A stretch of 64,000 nucleotides of DNA from contig NZ_JACHHB010000004.1 of NCBI RefSeq assembly GCF_014202575.1, forward strand, positions 62,001-126,000, in the 5' to 3' direction. Origin of the DNA: Texcoconibacillus texcoconensis (GTDB taxonomy: Bacteria > Bacillota > Bacilli > Bacillales > Salisediminibacteriaceae). Positions 33,457 to 43,716 of the stretch are shown piece by piece. The notes under the pieces were generated by a model, which was not told where the DNA came from, made no database searches, and saw only the letters and a list, made by a program, of their open reading frames with translations. Position numbers and translations under genes: made by a program. Each line of letters opens with the position of its first letter. Within the stretch, counting starts at the first letter, position 1.

Positions 33457-33990
33457 TTGAATCATTATCCTAAACCGTTCATTGAATATTTAACGTACTT
33501 CCATGGCATGCGAGATTATTTTGAGTGTCATGAAGTGCTCGAGGAACATTGGAAAGATGTAAAAAATCAAAGCAATCGATCCGAAGACCATTGGGTTGCA
33601 CTCATCCAATTAGCCGTTGCTTTATATCACCATCGGCAAAATAATTATGCTGGCGCTAAGCGCTTATATAAAAATGCAGAACGATTAATGTCTGATAACG
33701 AACAAAAACTTCAAGAACTTTCTATCAATGTAGACGAGTTAATACGTCGAGTAAAAGCGCAACACCAAGATGTCACTGCCTCAAAAGCTTATCAACCAAT
33801 TGCCATCCCCCTTGAAGATGATGACTTGATTGACCTTTGTAAACAAAAATGTCAAGAAGAAGGTCATTCTTGGAATGAAAATGAAGATCATGCGTTAGAC
33901 GACATCATTTATAAACATAAGCGTCGCGATCGAAGTGATGTCATTTCAGAAAGAAAACAAGCTTTAATGAACCGAAACGATAGACATTGA
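33457..33990 (+). CDS. ypuF: DUF309 protein (YpuF-like)
   Basis: A 177-residue protein with an N-terminal DUF309 helical domain: YLTYFHGMRDYFECHEVLEE is the family signature, with conserved His/Glu residues. The C-terminal half is highly charged. The start is TTG at 33457, with TAGGAGG eight bases upstream. In B. subtilis ypuF likewise lies between scpA and the rib operon. The function is not established. Confidence 0.85.
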   Translation: MNHYPKPFIEYLTYFHGMRDYFECHEVLEEHWKDVKNQSNRSEDHWVALIQLAVALYHHRQNNYAGAKRLYKNAERLMSDNEQKLQELSINVDELIRRVKAQHQDVTASKAYQPIAIPLEDDDLIDLCKQKCQEEGHSWNENEDHALDDIIYKHKRRDRSDVISERKQALMNRNDRH

Positions 33991-34067
33991 TAATCGATTT
34001 TGTTAGCCCTCAATTGGAGATTGGACCTTTAGCGCTATACATGAAATAAATCGTCCTCTTTGGAAAT

Positions 34068-34107
34068 AAAAAGAGAAACAGGAAAAATCTCCTGTTCCTC
34101 TTTTTTA
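34068..34107. terminator. Bidirectional terminator between ypuF and ribH
   Basis: AAAAGAGaAACAGGA pairs with TCCTGTTcCTCTTTT over a 6-base loop, T runs on both strands. Confidence 0.85.
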
Positions 34108-34113
34108 TTTCTA

Positions 34114-34587
34114 TTATTCAAATGAAATTGAACGACTTAAGTTAGCCATTTCAATCGCTGACACAGCTGCCTCTGCACCTTTGTTACCTGCTTTCGTACC
34201 AGCGCGCTCAACAGCTTGCTCGATTGTATCTGTCGTTAACACCCCGAAAATCACTGGCGTACCTGTCTGCATGGAAAGGGAAGCAACGCCCTTTGCCACT
34301 TCGCTACAAACATAGTCAAAGTGTGGCGTTGAGCCGCGGATCACTGTCCCCAATGTAACCACTGCATCGTAACGACCGGATTCCGTTAGCTTCTTCGCAG
34401 CAACTGGAATTTCAAACGCGCCTGGAACCCAAGCGATATCTACATTTTCTTCTTCAACCCCGTGACGTCTTAACGTATCTTCAGCTCCACTTAAAAGCTT
34501 ACTCGTAATCATTTCATTAAAACGACCGACGACGATCGCAACTTTCAAACCCGAACCAACTAAATTTCCTTCAAATGTTTGTCCCAT
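34114..34587 (-). CDS. ribH: 6,7-dimethyl-8-ribityllumazine synthase
   Basis: A 157-residue enzyme that condenses 5-amino-6-ribitylaminouracil with dihydroxybutanone phosphate. Family patterns [24 protein letters not shown] and [16 protein letters not shown] (with the catalytic His region) are clear, and the protein should form icosahedral capsids. Two tandem ATGs (34590 and 34587) follow GGAGG; the second has better spacing. Last gene of ribD-ribE-ribBA-ribH. B. subtilis has ribT after it; here there is none. Confidence 0.95.
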   Translation of the reverse strand: MGQTFEGNLVGSGLKVAIVVGRFNEMITSKLLSGAEDTLRRHGVEEENVDIAWVPGAFEIPVAAKKLTESGRYDAVVTLGTVIRGSTPHFDYVCSEVAKGVASLSMQTGTPVIFGVLTTDTIEQAVERAGTKAGNKGAEAAVSAIEMANLSRSISFE

Positions 34588-34626
34588 CATGAATGCCTCC
34601 AATTAAAATAAATATGATTAATATGA

Positions 34627-35820
34627 TTAAAAATGTAATAAATGACCTAATTTATCTTTTTTCACTTCTAAATAACGTTCATTTGCCTTAGTTTGTGGCA
34701 ACTGGAGCGGTACGCGGTCAACGACTTCTAAGTCATACCCTTCTAACCCGCGAATTTTCCTTGGGTTATTAGTAAGTAATTTCATTTTTTTTACACCAAC
34801 ATCGCGTAAAATTTGCGCACCAATTCCATAATCTCTTAGATCAGGAGCAAACCCAAGCTTTTCGTTTGCCTCAACTGTGTCATAGCCTTCTTCTTGAAGT
34901 TTATAGGCGCGCATCTTATTAAGCAAACCAATGCCTCGCCCTTCTTGACGCATATACAATAGTACACCTTGACCCGCTTCTTCAATTTGTTCTAATGCAG
35001 CGTGCAGTTGAGGACCACAATCACAACGTTGCGAGCCAAACACATCACCTGTTAAACATTCAGAATGAACACGGACAAGCGTTGGTTTTTCAGGGGCAAC
35101 TTCTCCCTTTACAAGCGCTATATGCTCCTTACCATCAACTACATTAGAATAGGCATATGCTTTGAAATCACCAAATTGAGTCGGCAAATCAATCGAAACT
35201 TCACGTTCTACAAGACGGTCTTTTCGATTACGATATTGAATCAAATCTTTGATCGTAACCATTTTTAATTCGTGTTCATCTGCAATTTTACGTAAATCAG
35301 GAACACGTGCCATCGTTCCGTCTTCTTTAATAATCTCACAAATAACGCCAGCCGGGTTGGCACCGCACATTTTCGCTAAATCAACCGCCGCTTCTGTATG
35401 CCCTGCTCGTCGTAACACGCCACCTTCTTTGGCAATAAGAGGAAAGATATGACCAGGCTTTTTAAAATCACTTGCTTTGGTTTCATTATTGAATAATGCC
35501 TTTACGGTATCGGAACGTTCTGGTGCTGAAATTCCTGTTGTGTTTGTTTTATGGTCAACACTGACGGTAAAAGCTGTACCATGCGGATCAGTGTTATGAT
35601 CCACCATCGGCACTAACTCTAATTGTTCTGCACGTTGCTGAGTAATCGGTGCACATACAAGCCCACGACCGTGCGTAATCATAAAGTTTATCACTTCAGG
35701 ACTCGCTTTATCTGCTAAGGCGACGAAGTCCCCTTCATTTTCTCGATCTTCATCGTCACAAACAATGACGACATTTCCTTGCATTAATTCGTAAATGGCT
35801 TCTTCAATTGGATCGAACAT
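34627..35820 (-). CDS. ribBA: Bifunctional DHBP synthase / GTP cyclohydrolase II
   Basis: A 397-residue fusion. Residues 1-200: 3,4-dihydroxy-2-butanone-4-phosphate synthase with [10 protein letters not shown] (acidic metal site) and the HTEAAVDL motif. Residues 205-397: GTP cyclohydrolase II with zinc site C-x10-C-x-C ([17 protein letters not shown]) and catalytic region RQEGRGIGL. It supplies both precursors of the riboflavin pathway. Third in the operon. Confidence 0.96.
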   Translation of the reverse strand: MFDPIEEAIYELMQGNVVIVCDDEDRENEGDFVALADKASPEVINFMITHGRGLVCAPITQQRAEQLELVPMVDHNTDPHGTAFTVSVDHKTNTTGISAPERSDTVKALFNNETKASDFKKPGHIFPLIAKEGGVLRRAGHTEAAVDLAKMCGANPAGVICEIIKEDGTMARVPDLRKIADEHELKMVTIKDLIQYRNRKDRLVEREVSIDLPTQFGDFKAYAYSNVVDGKEHIALVKGEVAPEKPTLVRVHSECLTGDVFGSQRCDCGPQLHAALEQIEEAGQGVLLYMRQEGRGIGLLNKMRAYKLQEEGYDTVEANEKLGFAPDLRDYGIGAQILRDVGVKKMKLLTNNPRKIRGLEGYDLEVVDRVPLQLPQTKANERYLEVKKDKLGHLLHF

Positions 35821-35854
35821 ACGAATCCCCCTCTTTCACTACACCATTTTTATA

Positions 35855-36511
35855 TTAAAAACCATTATCTCGTAAAAACGACTCTGTTAACGAATGACCT
35901 TGGTTAGAAGGTGGCTGTGACATGTACGTTTGCATAAATTGATCAACATACTTACCGAGCATATCACATTCGATATTCACGATATCACCAACCCCTTTGC
36001 TACCAATAACCGTTTCATCTAACGTATGAGGAATGATCGAAATCGTTATTGAATCATCAGTTAAGCCAAAGATCGTTAAACTCGTTCCATCAACGGCCAC
36101 GGACCCTTTCATCAACATATATTTTCGTAACGAAGGATCTACAGCGATCTCATAATAAACGGCATTATCTTGACGTTCCTTTGAGCGAATCTTTCCTGTG
36201 CCATCAATATGACCACTAACAAAGTGACCACCGAAACGTCCCGCCGCTGACATCGCGCGCTCAAGATTCACTTCTGAACCGCGGCGTAGATCATTTAAAC
36301 TCGTATGTCGAACAGTCTCCGGCATCACATCTACCGAAAATGACCGAGCATCGTAAGCAGTCACTGTCAAACAGACGCCATTGACAGCAATACTATCACC
36401 AATCGAAACATCCTCTAAAACGATCGCCGCTTCGACAGACATCACGATTGATTCACCTGTTTGACGCATGCTTCGAATCGTTCCTTTTTCTTCTACAATT
36501 CCCGTAAACAT
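35855..36511 (-). CDS. ribE: Riboflavin synthase alpha chain
   Basis: A 218-residue enzyme that dismutates two lumazines to riboflavin. Two lumazine-binding barrels (about 1-97 and 98-200) are recognisable: each has a G-S-V/I-A-V-(N/D)-G-x-x-L motif (GDSIAVNGVCLTV; GSVAVDGTSLTI). MFTGIVEEKG at the N-terminus is the family hallmark. One base separates it from the ribD stop, so it is coupled. Confidence 0.96.
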   Translation of the reverse strand: MFTGIVEEKGTIRSMRQTGESIVMSVEAAIVLEDVSIGDSIAVNGVCLTVTAYDARSFSVDVMPETVRHTSLNDLRRGSEVNLERAMSAAGRFGGHFVSGHIDGTGKIRSKERQDNAVYYEIAVDPSLRKYMLMKGSVAVDGTSLTIFGLTDDSITISIIPHTLDETVIGSKGVGDIVNIECDMLGKYVDQFMQTYMSQPPSNQGHSLTESFLRDNGF

Positions 36512-36512
36512 T

Positions 36513-37601
36513 CTATTCCTCCCCCTTCCTCAAAACCATTTTCATATCAGAGCCGAGCTTCTCCCATGAATGGACCGCTAGTCGCGGAACATCTTTCAAG
36601 GAAGAGATCCCCATTCCCGAAAAAGCATCAGGTGCATGTGAACCACCAATCAACATGACCGCCATATAATAGACAATTTGTTGGAAAGATCCTGAACGCA
36701 AAAATGCATCATGAATCGTTCCTCCGCCTTCGACAAGAACCGATGTTACCCCTCGTTCACTTAATTGAACGAGTAATTCATCGACCTCAATCGTTTCCCC
36801 TTTTAATACGAGGACGCTCACTCCATTTTTTTCAAATTCATCAATACGATGAGCATCTGCTTTCTTCGTCGTCACAATCCACGTAGGTGCTGACTTATCC
36901 GTGACTAGCTGAGCAGATAAAGGCGTTCGTAAAGTATGGTCCAAAATGACGCGAATCGGGTTCTCCCCTCCCTCGGGTAACCTTGTCGTCAGCTTCGGAT
37001 CATCCGCTACCACCGTATTCACACCGACCAGGATTGCATCGTGTTGATGACGAAGAACATGCCCATCCGCCCTTGATTCCGAGCTCGTAATCCACTGACT
37101 TTCACCAGTCGATGTTGCAATTTTTCCATCGATACTTGCAGCTACTTTTAATGTCACGTACGGTTGGTTCGTTTTCATGTAATGGAAAAACGATTGATTT
37201 AATTCTTCCGCAGCCTCTCGACAAACACCGACATCCACTTCGATGCCAGCTTGCCGCAATTTTTTAATTCCGTTTCCTGCAACCTTTGGATTGGCATCCA
37301 TTGTTGCAACAACAACGCGTCTAATGCCAGCTTCGATAATTGCATCACAGCAAGGTGGCGTACGACCCTGGTGACTACACGGCTCTAGCGTCACGTAAAT
37401 GGTTGCATCATATGCTTTTTCACCCGCCATGGTAAGCGCATGTCGCTCCGCATGAGCCTCTCCCGCTCGTAGATGTGCACCAAAACCAACAACGCGATGT
37501 TCTTTCACGACCACTGCTCCCACGGCAGGGTTTGGTGTAGTTTGACCTTTCGTTGCTTCGGCCATTTGTAATGCTGTGCGCATATAACCTTTATCATCCA
37601 C
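36513..37601 (-). CDS. ribD: Bifunctional riboflavin deaminase-reductase RibD
   Basis: A 362-residue enzyme. The N-terminal deaminase (about 1-145) has the zinc site HAERHAL with PCSHQGRTPPC; the C-terminal NADPH-dependent reductase (about 146-362) has VAASIDGKIA and EGGGTIHDAFL. It performs the second and third steps of riboflavin synthesis. First gene of the operon, behind the FMN riboswitch. Confidence 0.96.
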   Translation of the reverse strand: MDDKGYMRTALQMAEATKGQTTPNPAVGAVVVKEHRVVGFGAHLRAGEAHAERHALTMAGEKAYDATIYVTLEPCSHQGRTPPCCDAIIEAGIRRVVVATMDANPKVAGNGIKKLRQAGIEVDVGVCREAAEELNQSFFHYMKTNQPYVTLKVAASIDGKIATSTGESQWITSSESRADGHVLRHQHDAILVGVNTVVADDPKLTTRLPEGGENPIRVILDHTLRTPLSAQLVTDKSAPTWIVTTKKADAHRIDEFEKNGVSVLVLKGETIEVDELLVQLSERGVTSVLVEGGGTIHDAFLRSGSFQQIVYYMAVMLIGGSHAPDAFSGMGISSLKDVPRLAVHSWEKLGSDMKMVLRKGEE

Positions 37602-37673
37602 GTCCCATTCTTCCTTTCCATAGCGTGACCCTTTAATAAATTTATCGTGTTCAAAGTAGAAATGCTTATATAA

Positions 37674-37710
37674 CGAAAAACGCCCCCTGAAAATATCCTT
37701 CAGGAGACGA
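37674..37710 (-). terminator. Terminator of the FMN riboswitch
   Basis: Minus-strand CG-C-CCTGAAGG hairpin: CGTCTCCTGAAGG pairs with TTTCAGGGGGCG over a 4-base loop and is followed by TTTTT. It is about 75 bases upstream of ribD and would form when FMN is bound. Confidence 0.82.
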
Positions 37711-37786
37711 CCATGTCATGAAACAGCGCACACCTATCCCATTTTGTTAAAGGAAGGCACACTTCACCTGTGTCATGAACGTTGGT

Positions 37787-37924
37787 TCCTTCTCCCATCC
37801 AGACTGTTACTGTCGGCTCTGGTTTTTCACCAAATCCACCGTTACGCTTTGCGAAACGGGTCACGGGCTTAGAGGATCACTTCCTCATCACCGCCGGTTA
37901 GGAATTGCACCTGACCCCGAAGGA
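37787..37924 (-). ncRNA. FMN riboswitch (RFN element)
   Basis: Minus-strand RNA with the conserved RFN core: UUCGGGGUCAGGUG, AUUCCUAACCGGCGGU, AAGCCCGUGACC, GGUGGAUUUGGUGA and AACCAGAGCCGACAGU, ending GAUGGGAGAAGGA. P1 is UCCUUC (37924-37919) with GAAGGA (37792-37787). It controls the ribD-ribE-ribBA-ribH operon. Confidence 0.95.
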
Positions 37925-38045
37925 CGACCTTTGTTCATTTGTTCGTTTTTCGTTCTTGTACAGTATAGCACATAATCGAATGATGTCGTGATGATTTAAA
38001 TCACATTTCATCAATTATTCATATTTCGTGTTTGCCCCTCTTAAA

Positions 38046-38082
38046 ACAAAGAAAAGCGGAGGGATCTCCCCTCACGCTTTCC
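38046..38082 (-). terminator. Terminator after ppiB
   Basis: Minus-strand AAAGCGTGAGGGG / CCCTCCGCTTT imperfect hairpin with a U-rich tail, ending at the ppiB stop codon. Confidence 0.7.
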
Positions 38083-38520
38083 TTACGCCTCGTCATAAAC
38101 ACGTACTTGTGCCATCACATCGCCAGGACGAATACGGTCTACCGCTTCCATTCCATCAATGACACGACCAAATACGGTATGAACGCCATCTAAATGTGGT
38201 TGTTGTTCGAACACGATAAAAAATTGACTTCCTCCTGTGTCTTTACCAGCATGAGCCATCGACAATGATCCACGTTCATGTTTGTATGGATTGCCTTCCG
38301 TTTCACACTTAATCGTATAACCTGGGCCGCCAGTCCCATTTCCGTTAGGATCGCCACCTTGGGCAACAAATCCTGGAATCACACGGTGAAATGTGAGGCC
38401 ATCATAAAACTTGTCGTTGGCTAATTTCTCAAAATTCTCCACCGTTTTTGGTGCTGCGTCTGGAAAGAACTCAATTGTTAGTGATTCTCCTGTTTCAAAC
38501 TCGATTTGACCTTTTTTCAT
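38083..38520 (-). CDS. ppiB: Peptidyl-prolyl cis-trans isomerase (cyclophilin)
   Basis: A 145-residue single-domain cyclophilin that accelerates proline isomerisation in folding proteins. Active-site patterns [15 protein letters not shown] (catalytic Arg), GSQFFI and LDGVHTVFG are all present. No signal peptide; cytoplasmic. The ATG at 38520 follows GGAGGAG; an upstream TTG is inside the ribosome site region. Located 22 bases after lysA, so it probably shares the lysine-regulated transcript, as the order suggests. Confidence 0.94.
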   Translation of the reverse strand: MKKGQIEFETGESLTIEFFPDAAPKTVENFEKLANDKFYDGLTFHRVIPGFVAQGGDPNGNGTGGPGYTIKCETEGNPYKHERGSLSMAHAGKDTGGSQFFIVFEQQPHLDGVHTVFGRVIDGMEAVDRIRPGDVMAQVRVYDEA

Positions 38521-38542
38521 GGCAATTCTCCTCCTCAAACAT

Positions 38543-39883
38543 TTACGTTAAGTGAACACTTGTACAATTTGATTGTGATTGGTAACGCAAATCTTGTTTT
38601 AGTAAATCTTCATACGTTTCACGTTTTACAACGAGTTGTGCCTGACCATTTTCAACAAACACAACACCTGGGCGTTCAATACGATTATAGTTATTAGCCA
38701 TTGAATACCCATATGCTCCCGTGGAATAAACAGCAAGAATATCTCCTTGTTGGACAGACGGCAATGCAATATCCCAGATCAGCATATCACCTGATTCGCA
38801 ACATTTACCAGCAATCGAAACCGTTTCATTCCGTGCGTCATTCATACGATTAGCCACATCCGCCTCATACTCTGCCTCATACAAAGCAGGACGAATGTTA
38901 TCGGTCATCCCGCCATCGACAGACACATATTTACGAACATTTGGAATGTCTTTAACCGAACCGATTGTGTAAAGGGTTGTCCCCGCTTCACCTACAAGCG
39001 CACGCCCCGGCTCAATCCAGATTTCAGGGACTGGTAGACCGATAGCCCCCATTTGCTCACGCACTGCTTGGACGATTGCTGAAACGTAACGACCTGGAGA
39101 CAATGGAGCGTCGTCTTGCGTATAGCGAATGCCAAACCCACCACCGACATTTAATACGTTGAGTGTAAAGTTTGCATATTTGTCGTTCCACCGTTTAATT
39201 TCTCGGACCATCGCCTCGACTGCAAGGATAAACCCTTCTTCTTCAAAAATTTGCGACCCGATATGTGAATGAAAGCCTTGTAATTGCAAGTATTGACTTG
39301 CGAGCGATTTTTCAATCGCTAAATCTGCTTGCCCACTGTTAATATCGAAGCCAAATTTAGAATCCTCTTGTCCTGTAGAAATATAATCGTGTGTGTGCGC
39401 TTCAACACCTGGTGTGATACGGAGTAATATATCCATTGTACGATTGTTGTTTTTCAGTATTTCATTTAGAAGATCTAACTCATAAAAGTTATCAACGACA
39501 AAACAACCGACTCCTGATTTCACTGCAAATTCAATTTCCTCTGGCAACTTATTGTTCCCATGAAAGTGAATTTGTTCTGGGGGGAAACCCGCATGTAAAG
39601 CCGTGTATAATTCGCCACCGGATACGACATCTAAACTCATACCGTACTCTTTCATTAATTGAATGATGGCAATACAACTAAATGCTTTACTCGCATATGC
39701 GATTTGATAAGAGACGCCTTCTGCGTCAAATGCCTCTTTAAAAGCAACCATTCTTTGTTTAATATCTTCTACATCATAAACATAAAGAGGGGTTCCGTAT
39801 TCGCGTGACAGCTCTACTACATCAACGCCCCCGATTTGTATATGTCCTTTTTCATTCACTGTATGTGTTGAAAATGCGCTCAT
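38543..39883 (-). CDS. lysA: Diaminopimelate decarboxylase
   Basis: A 446-residue PLP enzyme (alanine-racemase-like fold III) that makes L-lysine from meso-diaminopimelate. The PLP lysine is K66 ([10 protein letters not shown]), the phosphate loop [10 protein letters not shown] is near 244, and CCESGD near 362 contributes the other active-site residue. GGAGAGAGAT precedes the ATG. Control by a lysine riboswitch upstream is expected. Position between ppiB and spoVAF as in B. subtilis. Confidence 0.96.
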   Translation of the reverse strand: MSAFSTHTVNEKGHIQIGGVDVVELSREYGTPLYVYDVEDIKQRMVAFKEAFDAEGVSYQIAYASKAFSCIAIIQLMKEYGMSLDVVSGGELYTALHAGFPPEQIHFHGNNKLPEEIEFAVKSGVGCFVVDNFYELDLLNEILKNNNRTMDILLRITPGVEAHTHDYISTGQEDSKFGFDINSGQADLAIEKSLASQYLQLQGFHSHIGSQIFEEEGFILAVEAMVREIKRWNDKYANFTLNVLNVGGGFGIRYTQDDAPLSPGRYVSAIVQAVREQMGAIGLPVPEIWIEPGRALVGEAGTTLYTIGSVKDIPNVRKYVSVDGGMTDNIRPALYEAEYEADVANRMNDARNETVSIAGKCCESGDMLIWDIALPSVQQGDILAVYSTGAYGYSMANNYNRIERPGVVFVENGQAQLVVKRETYEDLLKQDLRYQSQSNCTSVHLT

Positions 39884-39945
39884 TTATCTCTCTCCTTGCG
39901 ATTCAATTCGACCAATGAAAAGCTACATTTGAAAATGATGAAAAA

Positions 39946-39976
39946 AAGATAACTAATGGAACCACTAGTTATCTGG
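39946..39976 (-). terminator. Terminator of the lysine riboswitch
   Basis: AGATAACTA / TAGTTATCT arms with a 9-base loop and a seven-T run on the minus strand, about 65 bases upstream of lysA. Confidence 0.85.
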
Positions 39977-39996
39977 AGAAGATCTGTAACCTCCAT

Positions 39997-40176
39997 CAAT
40001 CGGATAGTGCTCCACTACTCATTTGTAGTGACAGTGTACTGTTTCTTCAACAGCACACCAGCTAGCGATACTGTGGATATCGAAAGCTTCGGCATCGGGA
40101 CCTTTCCCGTCTGATCATCACTTCCACTGTCGTTTACAAACGATACTCTTTCAACCGATGCACCTCTACCTTATTG
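39997..40176 (-). ncRNA. Lysine riboswitch (L-box)
   Basis: Minus-strand RNA with conserved L-box elements: GGUAGAGGUGCAUC near the start, AAGAGUAU, GGGAAAGG, AUGCCGAAGC and GCUGGUGUGCUGUUGAAGAA. P1 is closed by CAAU/GGUAG with CUAUCC/GAUUG. Lysine binding should favour the terminator hairpin upstream of lysA. Confidence 0.92.
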
Positions 40177-40249
40177 GCAAGTTGTCAAAAAGGTTTGTGT
40201 AATATGATCGTAATTTATCACACATTCCGCTTGCCCGCAAGGAAAACGT

Positions 40250-41740
40250 TTAAGCCTTTGACTGCTTATAGACATCACGCGGATTAACAATCGATGGACG
40301 ACGCTTTTTCGAAGGAACAGACATACGAATCAGTGTATCTAGTAAGGCTTTTGGATAAAATGGTAAAAATGGCCATAAATATGGAACATTTAAGGTTTTA
40401 ATTGCTGCAACAAGAATGAACATAACCGTTGTCGCAATAACGATGCCTGGTACTTTAAAGGCCGCAACCGCAACGAGCAGCAACACGCGGATCATCTTTA
40501 GCGTAATACCCATTTCGTAGCTTGGTGATGCAAACATACCGATCGCGCCAATTGCAACATATAAAATGACCTCCGCACTTAAAACACCAACTTCTATCGC
40601 AATTTCACCAATTAACAACGCGGCAACAAGACCTAATGCCGTAGCTAAAGGTGAAGGTGTGTGTATCGCTGCCATACGGAGTAATTCAATCCCTAGTTCC
40701 CCAAACATAATTTGTACAAACACCGGAATCGTGGGCGATTCCTCCAACCCTATAAAATCAAAATCAGGTGGTAACAACGATGGTTGCATCACAAAAAGCA
40801 ACCACAGCGGGAGGATAAACAATGAAAAGAACATCCCTAAAAATCGAACCCACCGTAAAAATGTCCCGATCATTGGCGCTTGACGATATTCTTCTGCGTG
40901 CTGAACGTGGTGAAAAAACGTTGTCGGAAAAATAATAACACTTGGAGAAGCATCAACAATAACAACGACATGACCTTCAAATAAATGGGTGGCTGCCACA
41001 TCCGGTCTCTCAGTATAACGAACGAGCGGAAATGGATTATAACCTTGTTTGACGATATATTCTTCAACGACTTTATCTGCCATTGTTAATCCATCAATAT
41101 CGATATTCTCTAATTCCTTTTTCACAATGTTTACAAGGTCATTATCCGCAACCCCATCAATATATGATATACAAATATCTGTTTTCGAACGTTTACCTAC
41201 TTGCAAAATTTCATTACGTAACCGTTCATCTCGAATTCTTCTTCTCGTAAGACCTGTGTTTTCAATAATATTTTCGGTATACCCATCTCTTGCGCCACGA
41301 ACCACTTTTTCAGTATCTGGCTCTTCAGGCCCTCGCCCTGGATATTGACGGACGTCAATCACAATCGCTTCAGATTCACCATCAATGAGTAAAAAGGTTA
41401 AACCTGACAACATCTGTTTAATTGCATCATCTATGTTATCGACAAATTCAACTTGTACATGTGTTAGTCGGTTTTGAATTTGTTTTTTAACATCAAATTG
41501 TTCAACTTCAACTGCATCTAAGAACATTAATTCTTTTAATAATTCAATGGCAATCGGTGTGTCAGTCAAGCCATTCACAATATAAAACTGAACTTCCTTG
41601 CCTTGAATCGATAAGCGCCTTACATCGACATCGAAACTAGAACCAATCCCAACACGATTAGAAATAATTTTTTCGTTTTCCCGTATTTTTGGAGAGATCG
41701 GCTGTTTTTGGTCCTTCTCTTCACTTTTCTCAGCGGACAT
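40250..41740 (-). CDS. spoVAF: Stage V sporulation protein AF (GerA family)
   Basis: A 496-residue protein of the GerA/SpoVAF family: an N-terminal soluble domain (about 1-280, with DGESEAIVIDVRQYPGRGPEEPDTEKVVRGARDGYTE core cut by conserved Arg/Tyr) and four to six membrane helices in the second half (about 285-480). It is the last gene of the primary spoVA operon. The ATG at 41740 follows GGAG by eight bases and overlaps spoVAEa; a GTG three codons earlier is the alternative. SpoVAF is dispensable but accelerates germination in B. subtilis. Confidence 0.93.
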   Translation of the reverse strand: MSAEKSEEKDQKQPISPKIRENEKIISNRVGIGSSFDVDVRRLSIQGKEVQFYIVNGLTDTPIAIELLKELMFLDAVEVEQFDVKKQIQNRLTHVQVEFVDNIDDAIKQMLSGLTFLLIDGESEAIVIDVRQYPGRGPEEPDTEKVVRGARDGYTENIIENTGLTRRRIRDERLRNEILQVGKRSKTDICISYIDGVADNDLVNIVKKELENIDIDGLTMADKVVEEYIVKQGYNPFPLVRYTERPDVAATHLFEGHVVVIVDASPSVIIFPTTFFHHVQHAEEYRQAPMIGTFLRWVRFLGMFFSLFILPLWLLFVMQPSLLPPDFDFIGLEESPTIPVFVQIMFGELGIELLRMAAIHTPSPLATALGLVAALLIGEIAIEVGVLSAEVILYVAIGAIGMFASPSYEMGITLKMIRVLLLVAVAAFKVPGIVIATTVMFILVAAIKTLNVPYLWPFLPFYPKALLDTLIRMSVPSKKRRPSIVNPRDVYKQSKA

Positions 41741-42299
41741 GTCCTCCACTCCTTTCTAAAATCAAATCGACTGCTCGCCGTGTGATTGGAGCACCACGAG
41801 ACGGGTCATCGCGTCCACCCATCTTCCCGATATCACCAATTCCTATAACAATCGGGATGTTTAACTGATCGAGTAGATAAACGGTGTCTCCACGAATCCT
41901 TTCCAATTCAAGCTCTTGTATTCCTGATTTATCTACTCCATAAGGTGTTAACCTTCCTAAGCGGTCAATACTTACATCTACGCGTGTCCATTCGTGATCA
42001 AATGAGTGTGATGCCACCGCAAGTGCACCGAGTGTTTCAATTCTCGAATCATGAACAACCGTTTTTAACGCCGATTCACCAGGGCCTTCTTTGTCGTGAC
42101 CACAATCATCAAATAACACAAAAATAAAATCTAATGGGGCTTCTAAAATTGCCTTGACCATTTCTGCACCGGTCAGTTTTGTAGGGTTTCCTGCTGATTG
42201 AGTCAATAGATACCCATGTAATTCATTTGCGACATGTTGAACAGCTGCTTTTGCTGTATCATCTCCGTCTGTTATTAAGATTACTCGCTTCTTTTCCAA
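41730..42299 (-). CDS. spoVAEA: Stage V sporulation protein AEa
   Basis: A 189-residue soluble protein of the SpoVAEa family: an N-terminal beta-alpha fold (KRVILITDGDDTAKAAVQHV), the SAGNPT pattern and the C-terminal IGIGDIGKMGGRDDPSRGAP segment. The start appears to be TTG at 42299, overlapping no gene, with AAAGGG upstream; the nearby ATG is out of frame. It lies between spoVAEb and spoVAF. The second spoVA operon has no AEa gene. Confidence 0.9.
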   Translation of the reverse strand: MEKKRVILITDGDDTAKAAVQHVANELHGYLLTQSAGNPTKLTGAEMVKAILEAPLDFIFVLFDDCGHDKEGPGESALKTVVHDSRIETLGALAVASHSFDHEWTRVDVSIDRLGRLTPYGVDKSGIQELELERIRGDTVYLLDQLNIPIVIGIGDIGKMGGRDDPSRGAPITRRAVDLILERSGGHVR

Positions 42300-42308
42300 C
42301 GCCCATAT

Positions 42309-42662
42309 TCACCCTTTCGCCCGAAACATGATCGCTACAAAAAAACTGACGACAATGACCGTTGTAAAACTCGCTGACGTCATTTCAAACAACCCCATAC
42401 TTACGCCAAGAAAACCACTACGTTCTCCCTCCGCCATCGCACCATGGACGAGAAAGTGACCGAAACTCGACATTTGAACAAGTGCACCCGCTCCTGCAAA
42501 ATCAATGAATCGATCATAAAGGTGAAAACCATCTAAAATCGCACCGCTTACGACAAAGATAACCATTAATTGTGCACTTGAGAGTTGCAATAAATCCATA
42601 AGCAACTGACCGACCATAACAACGATCCCACCTGTTATAAATGCAACGATATATTCAGCCAT
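42309..42662 (-). CDS. spoVAE: Stage V sporulation protein AEb (primary spoVA operon)
   Basis: A 117-residue membrane protein with four helices and the SpoVAEb patterns FITGGIVVMVGQLLMDLL and SSFGHFLVHGAM. It is a part of the dipicolinate channel. The ATG at 42662 lies nine bases after GGAGG and overlaps the spoVAD stop by eight bases; two GTG codons just upstream are too close to the site. Confidence 0.93.
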   Translation of the reverse strand: MAEYIVAFITGGIVVMVGQLLMDLLQLSSAQLMVIFVVSGAILDGFHLYDRFIDFAGAGALVQMSSFGHFLVHGAMAEGERSGFLGVSMGLFEMTSASFTTVIVVSFFVAIMFRAKG

Positions 42663-43704
42663 CACCACGCCCCTCCTCTAGTGCCTCATTTCTAGCAAAC
42701 ACGACACCATGGGCTACACAAGGGATCGTCTCTCCTTGTTGAAGGTGCGAACGATTAACAATCGCTCCTGTTGCAACAACAAAAATACGGCGGTACTTCC
42801 CAGTACGTAAGTGGTCAAAAAGAGATGAAAATGTCACAACAGGACAACAAGCAGCACCACTTCCCCCTGCGAACGTTTTACTTCCTGATCCGTATATCAG
42901 TTGACCACAATCAATATGTTTTAAATCCATCTTCTCAACGCCTCTCTCTCTAAAGAGCCTTTGCAGTTGCGTGGAACCAAACATTGATAAATCTCCTGTT
43001 ACAATGGCATCATAGTCATCGATCGACTCTCCCATCGCCTGTAGATGGTCATCGATTGTCGAAAATGCTGCTGGTGCCATCGCTTGTCCTAAGTCAGTAG
43101 GGTCTTTTACCTTCCAATCTATAACGCGACCAAAGGTAAATGATTGTACCGCAATAGGCGAAGGGGTAGAACTAATAAGCGCTGCTCCTGCACCGGTCAC
43201 CGTTTTCATCGCGGTTTTCGGACGTTGTTTAACGTGTTCAATTGGTAGGCGAAATTGTTTCTCTGCTACACCGTAATGGCTACTCGTACTAATCAATGCA
43301 TGATTGACCATCCTTTGCGAAACGGACATGGCTGTTAAAGCAACAAGTTGCATGGATGTTGCACATGCTGAAAATGCCCCTAAAAATGGGAACGGTAACT
43401 GACTGGCTGCATAATAGCTTGTTGCTAATTGACTCATTAAGTCCCCTGCAGCATATAAATCAACCTCCGCTTCAGAAATACCCGCCTTCTTTATACATTG
43501 GCTGACTGCTTTTTGGACTAGCCTCTGTTCCGCTTTTTCCCAAGACGATTGTCCAGCATATAAATCGTCAATGTGATCATCGAACACATGTCCTAATGGA
43601 CCTTCATATTCATCTGGACCAACAACGGTTGCAGTTTCTTTAATAAAACAAGGTTCATCTATGACCCAAGTCTGTTTCCCGATTCTCTGTACCATCGACG
43701 CCAC
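42655..43704 (-). CDS. spoVAD: Stage V sporulation protein AD (primary spoVA operon)
   Basis: A 349-residue thiolase-fold dipicolinate-binding protein. FSACATSMQLVAL contains the thiolase-type cysteine; AMAPAAFSTIDDHL and GDLSMFGSTQLQRL are shared with the paralogue. It is more basic and has an extra acidic C-terminal tail (EEGRGDG) relative to the second copy. The start is GTG at 43704 or ATG at 43695; neither has an ideal ribosome site. Confidence 0.92.
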   Translation of the reverse strand: MASMVQRIGKQTWVIDEPCFIKETATVVGPDEYEGPLGHVFDDHIDDLYAGQSSWEKAEQRLVQKAVSQCIKKAGISEAEVDLYAAGDLMSQLATSYYAASQLPFPFLGAFSACATSMQLVALTAMSVSQRMVNHALISTSSHYGVAEKQFRLPIEHVKQRPKTAMKTVTGAGAALISSTPSPIAVQSFTFGRVIDWKVKDPTDLGQAMAPAAFSTIDDHLQAMGESIDDYDAIVTGDLSMFGSTQLQRLFRERGVEKMDLKHIDCGQLIYGSGSKTFAGGSGAACCPVVTFSSLFDHLRTGKYRRIFVVATGAIVNRSHLQQGETIPCVAHGVVFARNEALEEGRGDG

Positions 43705-43716
43705 ATCCCTATAGAC

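Noticed and set aside
40180-40250. Terminator directly after spoVAF
   Set aside because: Only a very small hairpin (TTGC/GCAA) without a T run was seen, so readthrough into the lysine riboswitch region cannot be excluded and no terminator was called.
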